Assembly (NCBI GenBank): GCA_023416855.1
Contig: JAEZGU010000272.1
Location: 1-20,183, forward strand
Direction of reading: 5' to 3'
DNA length: 20,183 nt
Source of the DNA: Bacillota bacterium
GTDB lineage: Bacteria; Bacillota; Clostridia; Tissierellales; Sedimentibacteraceae
Shown here: positions 1 through 7,194 of the stretch, in pieces
How the letters are laid out: every line of letters starts with the position of its first letter
Position numbering within the stretch: position 1 is the first letter of the stretch
The notes under the pieces: model-generated
What the model saw: only the letters and a program-made list of their open reading frames with translations
Database searches by the model: none
What the model was told of the DNA's origin: nothing
Made by a program: the position numbers and the translations under genes

Positions 1-260
1 GCTAATAAGTCCTTTACTATTACCTCTCTTAAATCCTTGGCACCAAGAACAGGTCCATAAGATAAAATTTCATAGCCTCTGCCATCTACTCTCATAATAT
101 CATCTGTAATTTCTCTAATTATATCAACAGGTAGGCATTCTTTTGCAATAGCCCCTCCTCCAAATGAAATTACGTTAGGGTCGTTCATAGAGTTAAATAA
201 GCTTTTAATTATATTGGCTTGCTTTTCCATTGTTTTCATTCGTTTTGCATAATTGGACAT
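1..260 (-). CDS. PLP-dependent aminotransferase, class I/II fold, N-terminal part (runs off the left edge)
   Basis: Only the first 86 or so codons are in the window. The protein starts MSNYAKRMKTMEKQ and continues with NVISFGGGAIAKECLP and later EILSYGPVLGAKDLREVI. This is the usual N-terminal layout of fold-type I aminotransferases: an ISFGGG...P segment followed by a Y-G-x-x-x-G-x-x-x-L-R-E segment. Such enzymes use pyridoxal phosphate to move amino groups between amino acids and 2-oxoacids in the cytoplasm. The catalytic lysine would lie beyond the edge, so the substrate cannot be judged. The start is supported by AGGAGG at 265-270, four bases upstream of the ATG. It lies 16 bp downstream of the YaiI/YqxD-like gene and is probably cotranscribed with it. 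Confidence 0.8.
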   Translation of the reverse strand, partial: MSNYAKRMKTMEKQANIIKSLFNSMNDPNVISFGGGAIAKECLPVDIIREITDDIMRVDGRGYEILSYGPVLGAKDLREVIVKDLL

Positions 261-276
261 ATTTCCTCCTATAAGT

Positions 277-753
277 TTAATATGGTTTCCTAATGTTTCT
301 TTTGCTACCTTTTCCTAATTTCTCATTAAGAACCTTATAAAGACACTTTTTAAAGTTCTCATCCTGCTCTTTAGTTCTTTTTGATGGTCCTTTTGTCTTG
401 CCTCCTTGCTTCCTTACCCTTTCACTTATATATCTTGATTGCAAAAGATTATCAATATTGTTATTGTTAATGAAAAATCCTGCTGTATGAATAACAGCTG
501 ATGCTTTCGACAGAACTAAACTGGCAAGACCATAATCCTGTGTAATTAAAATATCTCCATTCTTGAAAATTTGAACAATTTTATAATCTACAGAATCCCT
601 ACCCTGTTCAACAATCATTACCTCGAAATCACTGACAATGTAATGATCTATATCTACTACTATAATCAATTCAATTTTAAATTCTTTAGCTGCTTGCTCA
701 CAAATTTCTCTGACACGTTGGGGGCAAGCATCGCCATCTATAATAATTCGCAT
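277..753 (-). CDS. YaiI/YqxD family protein (DUF188, PIN/NYN-like fold)
   Basis: A 158-residue protein of the conserved YaiI/YqxD (DUF188) family. The sequence shows the N-terminal IIIDGDACP segment with family-conserved acidic residues D6 and D8, then DILITQDYGLASLVL, AVIHTAGFF, NIDNLLQSRY and the basic GGKTKGPSKRT stretch near the C-terminus. Family members are about 150 residues, so this is complete. The fold is related to PIN/NYN nucleases, but no substrate is established for the family. I chose the ATG at 753 over an in-frame upstream ATG at 789 because AAGGAG lies at the correct distance from the inner one. It precedes the aminotransferase gene with a short gap, which suggests an operon. 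Confidence 0.9.
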   Translation of the reverse strand: MRIIIDGDACPQRVREICEQAAKEFKIELIIVVDIDHYIVSDFEVMIVEQGRDSVDYKIVQIFKNGDILITQDYGLASLVLSKASAVIHTAGFFINNNNIDNLLQSRYISERVRKQGGKTKGPSKRTKEQDENFKKCLYKVLNEKLGKGSKRNIRKPY

Positions 754-857
754 GAAAAATCTCCTTTTTACTATATTATTATGATACATGTCTTAATTTG
801 TTGATTAATGACAGTAAATATTAAGCGAATTATTTAATAAATATTGTCTATATACTC

Positions 858-1682
858 TTAAAGCTTGTTTAATAAATAAATATCCTTCCTAATATGCTTC
901 AATAAAGGTAATTCATTTCTTATTTTCTTAACATAATCCAAATCAATTTCTTGAATTATATACCCTTCTTTTTCATCCATTTTATTAAGTACATTTCCCC
1001 ACGGAGATGCAACAATAGAATTTCCGTAAGAATGGTATGAGAAATCTAAATCTCTTGCAGGAGAAACCCCTATTGTATAAACTTGGTTATCAAGGGCTCT
1101 TGCCCTAAAACTAAGCTCCCAATGTGCAGGTCCAGTTGACATGTTGAAAGCACCGGGAAAAATAATAACCTCTGCTCCTTCAACGGCCATTAATCTTGAT
1201 AATTCAGGAAATCTAATATCATAACAAATAGCAAGGCCTACTTTGCAAAATTCAGTTTCAAATAAAGTTACATCCTTTCCTGGTGTTAGTACATCAGATT
1301 CTTTAAAATATTGTCCTCCCTCAATATCGATGTCAAAGAGATGCATTTTTCTATGTTTAGCAATTAGTTTTCCGCTTCTATCAAATGCATAGGATGTATT
1401 GTACACTTTATCTTCCTCTAATTCAGGCATTGTTCCGGCTACCACATATATACCAAAATCCTTTGCGGCTTTTTGCATAGCTGAATAAGCATAACCTCCT
1501 TCAACTTCGCCATAAGCTTTAAAAAAAGAGTTATCATATGGACAACAGAACATTTCACAAAACACTGCTAAATCTGCTCCCTCTCTTGAAACCTTTTCTA
1601 TTAATTTAACTGCATTTTCTACATTTTTCTCTTTATCATCGTACACTTTTGTCTGCAATAATGCCACTTTAAATTTATTCAT
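858..1682 (-). CDS. Carbon-nitrogen hydrolase (nitrilase superfamily, omega-amidase/Nit2-like)
   Basis: A 274-residue cytoplasmic hydrolase of the nitrilase superfamily with the complete Glu-Lys-Cys triad: E43 in VFCEMF, K112 in KHRKMHLFD and C153 in GLAICYDIRFPEL. The WELSFRARALDNQ segment and length fit the Nit2/omega-amidase branch, which hydrolyses alpha-keto acid amides such as 2-oxoglutaramate, products left by glutamine or asparagine transaminases. Nitrile hydrolysis is much less likely in this branch. The exact amide substrate is inferred, not shown. The ATG at 1682 is preceded by AGGAGG with a 6-base spacer, and a near-consensus promoter lies just upstream, so the gene can be transcribed apart from pyc. 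An aminotransferase gene downstream would be a logical partner for an omega-amidase, but that is only suggestive. Confidence 0.9.
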   Translation of the reverse strand: MNKFKVALLQTKVYDDKEKNVENAVKLIEKVSREGADLAVFCEMFCCPYDNSFFKAYGEVEGGYAYSAMQKAAKDFGIYVVAGTMPELEEDKVYNTSYAFDRSGKLIAKHRKMHLFDIDIEGGQYFKESDVLTPGKDVTLFETEFCKVGLAICYDIRFPELSRLMAVEGAEVIIFPGAFNMSTGPAHWELSFRARALDNQVYTIGVSPARDLDFSYHSYGNSIVASPWGNVLNKMDEKEGYIIQEIDLDYVKKIRNELPLLKHIRKDIYLLNKL

Positions 1683-1707
1683 ACCAACCCTCCTAATGCT
1701 TTACTAT

Positions 1708-1736
1708 ATTATAGGATAAAACTCAATTTTTTACAA
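1708..1736 (-). promoter_or_regulatory. Sigma-A type promoter of the carbon-nitrogen hydrolase gene
   Basis: On the minus strand a -35 TTGTAA (1731-1736) is separated by 17 bp from a perfect -10 TATAAT (1708-1713). It lies after the pyc terminator hairpin and about 26 bp before the hydrolase start codon. Confidence 0.7.
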
Positions 1737-1740
1737 ATGA

Positions 1741-1810
1741 AAAAGATGAGACATGCAATGCTCATGATGATGAAACCGACATAATGAGTAGTTGCAAAAT
1801 CTCATCTTTT
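1741..1810 (-). terminator. Long nested hairpin, probable terminator of pyc
   Basis: Outer arms AAAAGATGAG (1741-1750) and CTCATCTTTT (1801-1810) pair over 10 bp and start 8 bp past the pyc stop codon. Inside are two further pairable segments, TGCAA/TTGCA and CTCAT/ATGAG, around an 18-base loop. Read on the minus strand the 3' arm ends in CTTTTT. The position argues for pyc transcript termination or 3' end protection, but the structure is larger than a usual intrinsic terminator. Confidence 0.6.
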
Positions 1811-1817
1811 AATTAAT

Positions 1818-4800
1818 TTATTCTAATTCAGCAATTAACTCTCCTGCCACAACTCGTTGGCCTTCTTTAACATGTATTTTAGCTACCGTTCCTGCTAAAG
1901 GAGCTAACACATTGGTTTCCATTTTCATAGCTTCCAATATGGCAATTGGCTGCCCAGCTTCCACCTTATCACCTTGCTTAACAAGAATTTTATAAACATT
2001 TCCAGGTATATTTGCTCCAATTTCATATTGATTTCCTGTATCAGCCATTACTACCTCTGCTACAGAGCTTTTTAAATTAATTGCATTTTTATCTTTTATG
2101 GTTATTACTCTTCTGTTACCATTAACTTCAAACACTAAATCTTTAGTACCATCATTATTTGATTTAACCTCAACAAGTTTAATGCTCAGTTTTTTACCTT
2201 CAGCAATTTTAACTTCGCAGGTTTCACCTTCCTCTAAACCGTGGAAGAATATGTCACTACCCATAAATCTAAGATTTCCTTCTTCCTTGATGTTTTTCAA
2301 ATAATCTTCAAGTACCTTAGGATACAAAGCATAGCTTAGAGCTTCTTCATCAGTTCCTTCAAGATTGAACTTTTCCTTAATAGATTTTTTAATTGCATCG
2401 AAGTCTTCAGGAGGCAATAGTTCACCGGGTCTACACTTTATAGGTTTCTTGCCCTTTAACACTAACTTACTCAAATCTTCAGGAAATCCTCCTTCAGGCT
2501 GACCCATCATACCTTCAAAATATGAAACAATTGAATCAGGAAAATCCATACCCTTTGCTTTATCAAAAATATTATCAGGTGACAAATCATTTTGAACCAT
2601 GAATATTGCCATGTCACCTACAGCCTTTGACGAAGGTGTTACCTTAACTATATCCCCAAGCATTTCATTAACAGTTTTAAACATTTCTTTGACATCTTCA
2701 AATCTATGACCAAGTCCAAAACTTTCAACCTGTGGTTTTAAGTTTGAATATTGGCCTCCAGGTATTTCATATTTGTATATTTCAGCTGTACCGGTTTTTA
2801 ATCCTGACTCAAATTTACTATACACAGGTCTTACTGCTTCCCAATAATCAGAAATTTTTTGCATATCATCTAAATCAATCAATGTGTCTCTTTCTGTATT
2901 GTTCATAGCGGCTATAACTGAATTTAAAGGTGGCTGACTTGTTAAACCTGCCATGGAGTTAAAAGCAGTATCAACAATGTCAACTCCTGCATTTGCAGCA
3001 GCATAAACAGTTACAACGCCATTGCTACTTGTATCGTGAGTATGCAAATGCACAGGTATGGTTATTTCACTTTTTAAAGCTCTAATAAGCTTATCGGCAG
3101 CCATAGGCTTTAACAAGGCTGACATATCCTTTATAGCTAAAATGTGAGCTCCTCTTTTTTCAAGCTTTTTAGCTAAATCAACATAGTATTTTAAAGAGTA
3201 CTTATCTTTTTTTTCATCAAGTATATCACCAGTGTAGCATATACTTGCTTCTACAATTTTGTTTTGATTCAATACTTCATCTATGGCAATTTCCATTCCT
3301 TCAAGCCAATTTAAAGAATCAAATATACGATATACATCTATACCTGCTTTTGCTGATGTTTTTACAAACTCTCGTATAACATTGTCAGGATAGTTTTTAT
3401 ATCCTACAGCATTTGCACCTCTAAGCAGCATTTGAAACAATATGTTAGGTATTTTTTCTCTCAGAGTTTTTAACCTTTCCCATGGATCTTCTTTTAAAAA
3501 TCTATATGCAACATCAAATGTTGCACCACCCCACATCTCAATTGAGAACAAATCACTTGCCAATGTTGCCATTGCAGGAGCTATTTTTTCCATGTCAACG
3601 GTTCTTACCCTTGTTGCCATCAATGATTGATGCGCATCTCTCATTGTGGTATCAGTCAATAACAATTTTTTCTGTTGCAAAACGTAATTTGAGACCTCTT
3701 TAGGCCCTTTAGAATCCAACAACTGCTTTAATCCCGGCTTAATTTCAGCATTTTTTAAATTAGGAACAATGGGTACATTAAATTGAGGCTTAACACCCTT
3801 AGTTTCATTAACAACAATATTACCGATATAATTTAGTAGTTTTAATTCCTTATCCTCGCCACCTCTAACGTTCAAAAGGGATGGATTATCTGCTATAAAT
3901 CCTGTATCACATTGACCATTCTTAAAAACTTCATGATTTAAGACATTTAATAAAAAACCTATATTTGTTTTTACTCCATGTACCTTTAATTCTTTTAATG
4001 CTCTTGCATTTTTGTTTATAGCATCATTAAATGAACGGCCGTGCGAAATTACCTTAACTAACAAGCTATCATAATAAGGGCTTATAACAGCTCCTGTAAA
4101 TCCGTTTCCACCATCAAGTCGCACACCAAAACCTGAACCGGTTCTGTATACGTCAATTTTCCCTGTGTCAGGAGCAAAGTTATTTGCCGGATCTTCTGTT
4201 GTTACTCTACATTGGATAGCATAGCCATTAAGTTTAATATCATCTTGTGATTTTATGTTAATTTCAGGTGAAGCTAATTCATATCCTTGAGCCACTAATA
4301 TCTGTGCCTGTACTAAGTCAATTCCTGTAACCATTTCAGTAACAGTATGCTCAACCTGAATTCTTGGGTTCATTTCAATAAAATAGTGATTTCCATCCTT
4401 ATCTACCAGAAATTCTAATGTTCCTGCATTTTTGTAATTTACTGCCCTTGCTATTTTAAGTGCATCCTGACATATTGCTTCTCTTTGCTCATTAGTTATA
4501 GATAAAGCAGGAGTAAATTCAACTACCTTTTGATGTCTTCTCTGAATAGAACAATCTCTTTCAAACAAGTGAACAATGTTCCCGTAATTGTCACCAAGAA
4601 CTTGTACCTCTATATGTTTAGGTTTGTCTAAATATTTTTCTATAAATATATCATCTATACCAAAAGCTTTTTTTGCTTCACTTTGAGCACTTCTGAACTC
4701 TCTAATTAAATCATCTTCACGCCATGCAATACGCATACCTCTTCCGCCGCCTCCGGCAGATGCCTTTAAAATAACAGGATATCCACAGAATTCAGCAAAT

Positions 4801-5246
4801 TTTCTTGCTTCATCCTCAGATTTAACTGCCTCTTCAATTCCTGGAATAGTAGGAACACTTACAGAATTGGCCACAATTTTTGACTTTATTTTATCACCTA
4901 ATTTACTCATCATTATGTGGTCAGGACCTATAAACACTATTCCTTCTTCCTCACACTTTCGAGCAAATTCCACATTTTCTGATAAAAAGCCATATCCGGG
5001 GTGGATAGCATCAACACCTTTAGATTTTGCTAAACTAATTATTTCATCAATACCTAAATATGCATCAACAGGTTTCTTGTTTTCACCTATTTTATATGAT
5101 TCATCTGCTTTGGTTCTAAAAAGTGAATTTTTATCCTCCTCAGAGTATATTGCTACACTTCTTATTCCCAGCTCTTCACATGCTCTAAATACTCTAATCG
5201 CAATTTCACCGCGATTAGCAACTAAAACTCTTTTGAATTTTTTCAT
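1818..5246 (-). CDS. pyc: Pyruvate carboxylase
   Basis: A 1142-residue single-chain pyruvate carboxylase, the normal full length. It forms oxaloacetate from pyruvate and bicarbonate with ATP, an anaplerotic reaction feeding aspartate-family synthesis and the partial TCA cycle. The N-terminal biotin carboxylase domain (about 1-455) has RGEIAIRV, the ATP-grasp glycine loop SAGGGGRGM at 163-170 and NPRIQVEHTVTE near 293-304. The carboxyltransferase domain opens with DTTMRDAHQS (532-541), and HLHTHDT further along supplies metal ligands. The biotinyl domain closes the protein with AMKM, the biotin acceptor being K1108. The ATG at 5246 has AGGAGG six bases upstream. It stands alone between terminators, with a promoter near 5308-5336. 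Biotin attachment needs a BirA ligase encoded elsewhere. Confidence 0.97.
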   Translation of the reverse strand: MKKFKRVLVANRGEIAIRVFRACEELGIRSVAIYSEEDKNSLFRTKADESYKIGENKKPVDAYLGIDEIISLAKSKGVDAIHPGYGFLSENVEFARKCEEEGIVFIGPDHIMMSKLGDKIKSKIVANSVSVPTIPGIEEAVKSEDEARKFAEFCGYPVILKASAGGGGRGMRIAWREDDLIREFRSAQSEAKKAFGIDDIFIEKYLDKPKHIEVQVLGDNYGNIVHLFERDCSIQRRHQKVVEFTPALSITNEQREAICQDALKIARAVNYKNAGTLEFLVDKDGNHYFIEMNPRIQVEHTVTEMVTGIDLVQAQILVAQGYELASPEINIKSQDDIKLNGYAIQCRVTTEDPANNFAPDTGKIDVYRTGSGFGVRLDGGNGFTGAVISPYYDSLLVKVISHGRSFNDAINKNARALKELKVHGVKTNIGFLLNVLNHEVFKNGQCDTGFIADNPSLLNVRGGEDKELKLLNYIGNIVVNETKGVKPQFNVPIVPNLKNAEIKPGLKQLLDSKGPKEVSNYVLQQKKLLLTDTTMRDAHQSLMATRVRTVDMEKIAPAMATLASDLFSIEMWGGATFDVAYRFLKEDPWERLKTLREKIPNILFQMLLRGANAVGYKNYPDNVIREFVKTSAKAGIDVYRIFDSLNWLEGMEIAIDEVLNQNKIVEASICYTGDILDEKKDKYSLKYYVDLAKKLEKRGAHILAIKDMSALLKPMAADKLIRALKSEITIPVHLHTHDTSSNGVVTVYAAANAGVDIVDTAFNSMAGLTSQPPLNSVIAAMNNTERDTLIDLDDMQKISDYWEAVRPVYSKFESGLKTGTAEIYKYEIPGGQYSNLKPQVESFGLGHRFEDVKEMFKTVNEMLGDIVKVTPSSKAVGDMAIFMVQNDLSPDNIFDKAKGMDFPDSIVSYFEGMMGQPEGGFPEDLSKLVLKGKKPIKCRPGELLPPEDFDAIKKSIKEKFNLEGTDEEALSYALYPKVLEDYLKNIKEEGNLRFMGSDIFFHGLEEGETCEVKIAEGKKLSIKLVEVKSNNDGTKDLVFEVNGNRRVITIKDKNAINLKSSVAEVVMADTGNQYEIGANIPGNVYKILVKQGDKVEAGQPIAILEAMKMETNVLAPLAGTVAKIHVKEGQRVVAGELIAELE

Positions 5247-5480
5247 GTAGTCCTCCTATTACTAATGACAATATGCATTTATCAAATCTTATAGAGCATA
5301 GTTTAACATTATATTATAAGTTTTTCAATGTTATAATTTAATAAAATAAAATTTAAATATAAAATTCTTTATTTTATTTATTTTGATTAACAAAGTATCC
5401 TCTGTTACCGTTTTCCACTTATTTATATTAATACAAAATTGTTTATTAATCTTGGAAGAATGCTAATAGGTTAGGGCATA
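5247..5480. other. AT-rich intergenic region upstream of pyc
   Basis: This is the only stretch over 300 bases without a gene when taken with 5481-5582. It holds the pyc ribosome binding site, a probable promoter and very A/T-rich sequence at 5337-5400. I see no open reading frame, tRNA, riboswitch-like pattern or direct repeat in it. The A/T-only inverted repeat at about 5337-5384 has no G-C pairs and is likely compositional. Confidence 0.5.
5308..5336 (-). promoter_or_regulatory. Probable pyc promoter
   Basis: On the minus strand two overlapping TATAAT boxes occur at 5308-5313 and 5313-5318. The first has a -35 TTATAA at 5331-5336 with a 17-bp spacer. The predicted leader is about 55 bases. 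The -35 match is partial. Confidence 0.45.
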
Positions 5481-5515
5481 AAAAAACAATCTGTTATAGT
5501 TTTACCAACAGATTG
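5481..5515 (-). terminator. Intrinsic terminator of the histidine phosphatase gene
   Basis: CAATCTGTT (5487-5495) and AACAGATTG (5507-5515) form a 9-bp stem with an 11-base loop, followed on the minus strand by six T residues (5481-5486). It lies about 67 bp past the phosphatase stop codon. Confidence 0.8.
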
Positions 5516-5582
5516 ACTTTTCATGTTATGATGTTCTATTATAATTCTCTATTATCTTCCATTTCCCGGGAAATTTCGACAA

Positions 5583-6212
5583 TTAATTGAATGCTACTGT
5601 ACCTTTTAAATGCTCTGTATCATTATAAAATATTTCTTTAATTTCATCATTGTCATCAACTTCAAAGCATGATAAGCTGCAGTTACTAACTACCTGACCC
5701 ATCCAGTCATTGTTTATTTTGAATTTTCTTATATATGATTCTATACATTTTATTGTTCCACCATGTGCTACTATTAAAATATTTTTACCTCTACATCTTT
5801 TTATAGTATCTTTGAAGGCCTTCTCTACTCTGCTATAAAATTCGACTAAACTTTCACCGTTTGGGTATCCGTACTTAAATGGGTCATTTTTAATATTAGT
5901 GATTACTTCTTTATGGCTCTCCATAATTTGATCCCAACTCATGCCTTCAAAATCACCAAGGTTTATTTCCTTAAAGCCATCATGTGTCTCTATGTTAATT
6001 TGCTTATTACCCTTAACAATTTCAGCCGTACGATATGCTCTTTTCAAAGGACTTGCTACAATACAATCTAAATCAATTTCTTCTATGCGATTAGATAATA
6101 ATTCTGCAGCCATTATCCCCTTATCTGTTAATTCAGAATCCTTGTTTCCCTGAAATCTTCTTTGCTTGTTCCATTCTGTTTCACCATGTCTGGTAATATA
6201 TATTCTGGTCAT
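5583..6212 (-). CDS. Histidine phosphatase family protein (phosphoglycerate mutase-like)
   Basis: A 209-residue member of the histidine phosphatase superfamily. The phosphorylated histidine is H9 in the RHGETEWN signature. R58 in ASPLKRAYRTAEIV, the acidic E82 in EINLGDFEG and H150 in IVAHGGT complete the usual active site. The size matches cofactor-dependent mutase-like phosphatases of the GpmB/CobC type. Which phospho-substrate it uses (for example 3-phosphoglycerate or alpha-ribazole phosphate) cannot be told; no cobalamin genes are nearby, so CobC is not favoured. It starts at an ATG with GAGGAG at the proper distance. It follows the lysO pair by 64 bp and could be the last gene of that transcript, which ends at the hairpin at 5481-5515. 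Confidence 0.88.
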   Translation of the reverse strand: MTRIYITRHGETEWNKQRRFQGNKDSELTDKGIMAAELLSNRIEEIDLDCIVASPLKRAYRTAEIVKGNKQINIETHDGFKEINLGDFEGMSWDQIMESHKEVITNIKNDPFKYGYPNGESLVEFYSRVEKAFKDTIKRCRGKNILIVAHGGTIKCIESYIRKFKINNDWMGQVVSNCSLSCFEVDDNDEIKEIFYNDTEHLKGTVAFN

Positions 6213-6276
6213 ATGTTTATCTCCTCGATTCTATCTATAATAACTTTCTTATCTGCTATCAAAGTTTGATTGTTTA

Positions 6277-6873
6277 TTATATTAGCCCAACAAATATGGG
6301 TACTAAGACTGTCACTGATAATGATATAATAACTCCACTTATAAAAGATATCAGTGCAACCTCCTGGCTTGTATTTTTAGTAATTATAGGTAGCCCGGTA
6401 TCCATACTTATTGCAGCTCCTGCAGCAATGGTTTCTAAATATCCGATACGTTTAGCTATTATAGGTATAAATACAAAAGCAAGTATTTCTCGAAAAACAT
6501 TAGTTAAAAATGCAACCGTACCAAGCTCCGCTGAAACAGGCGTTATTATAATTGCAGACAATGTATACCATGACATACCGGATGCTATAGCTAATGAACC
6601 AAATAAGTCTATTTTAAATATTATACTGCAAACAATACCACCAAATAAACTGCCAATTATTGTAGCTGTAGGAACTATCAGCATTTTAAATCCAACATGT
6701 TTTAAATTTGTGAAAATTTCTTTATTGCTACCTAAATCAATACCCACAAAAAACAATAAGAGACATAGTCCTATATCGAGCAATAAACCTGTTTGATCAT
6801 ATATTGCTTGAGGCATTATGAATAAACCACTAAATATTCCTAAAACTAAAACAATCAATATCTTTTTAGTCAT
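6277..6873 (-). CDS. lysO: Lysine exporter LysO, C-terminal core subunit (DUF340)
   Basis: A 198-residue very hydrophobic protein with about six or seven predicted membrane segments. It matches the core part of the LysO/YbjE exporter: GMSWYTLSAII, AFLTNVFREILAF and the ISMDTGLPIIT segment are the conserved elements. E. coli LysO is one chain of about 300 residues. Here the first third is a separate upstream gene, and the two reading frames overlap by 8 bp, so translation is probably coupled. A GGAGG lies eight bases before the ATG at 6873. The pair probably forms one transporter exporting lysine or a similar basic compound. Substrate is inferred from the family. Confidence 0.85.
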   Translation of the reverse strand: MTKKILIVLVLGIFSGLFIMPQAIYDQTGLLLDIGLCLLLFFVGIDLGSNKEIFTNLKHVGFKMLIVPTATIIGSLFGGIVCSIIFKIDLFGSLAIASGMSWYTLSAIIITPVSAELGTVAFLTNVFREILAFVFIPIIAKRIGYLETIAAGAAISMDTGLPIITKNTSQEVALISFISGVIISLSVTVLVPIFVGLI

Positions 6874-7177
6874 TATTTTTGCCTCCTACAATTCTTTTGT
6901 CTTCAAAAAATTTCCTTCTTAGGATATAAACAAAAATAATACTAAAAGCAGTAGTAACAACTGCAAAGATTGCAGCGGTTATACCTATTTTTCCTATGGA
7001 TGAAAATACTTGCTCATCCATTCCAACTCTTACACCCATAACATATATTAATCCAAACAATATAATAGCTTGGATATTGGATATTTTTTTCATCAAATTA
7101 TTATGGATTAGTCCTTTGTTGCTTATTAACCAACCAACTGCCAGCAATCCAAAATACATTAAAATTCTAAGTGCCAT
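6866..7177 (-). CDS. Lysine exporter LysO, N-terminal subunit
   Basis: A 103-residue membrane protein with about three hydrophobic segments (residues roughly 3-20, 33-52 and 63-88) and a short charged tail RRKFFEDKR. It corresponds to the N-terminal third of LysO; the segment IILFGLIYVMGVRVG is typical. The start at 7177 has a GGGGGAG ribosome site. It follows ligA by 17 bp and overlaps the larger LysO subunit by 8 bp. Two separate short LysO genes occur in other Gram-positive anaerobes as far as I recall, so a split gene is more likely than a frameshift, and both halves have good ribosome binding sites. Confidence 0.8.
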   Translation of the reverse strand: MALRILMYFGLLAVGWLISNKGLIHNNLMKKISNIQAIILFGLIYVMGVRVGMDEQVFSSIGKIGITAAIFAVVTTAFSIIFVYILRRKFFEDKRIVGGKNND

Positions 7178-7194
7178 TACTCCCCCTTGTTCAT

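Noticed and set aside
754..857. Terminator or promoter between the hydrolase and YaiI-like genes
   Set aside because: Only weak A/T-rich complementarity and partial -10-like sequences are visible; no pairing with a proper -35 was convincing.
4867..5250. 127-codon plus-strand reading frame inside pyc
   Set aside because: It lies fully antisense to the conserved biotin carboxylase domain, with no ribosome site and unlikely composition.
5337..5384. A/T-only inverted repeat upstream of pyc
   Set aside because: It contains no G-C pairs and is expected by chance in such A+T-rich sequence.
6266..6796. Long plus-strand reading frame opposite the LysO gene
   Set aside because: It mirrors a membrane protein gene with clear family motifs on the minus strand, has no ribosome site, and its product resembles no protein I know.
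6866..6873. Frameshift splitting a single lysO gene
   Set aside because: The downstream half has its own GGAGG site and ATG with a natural 8-bp overlap, and split LysO genes are known to me from related bacteria. I keep it as two genes.
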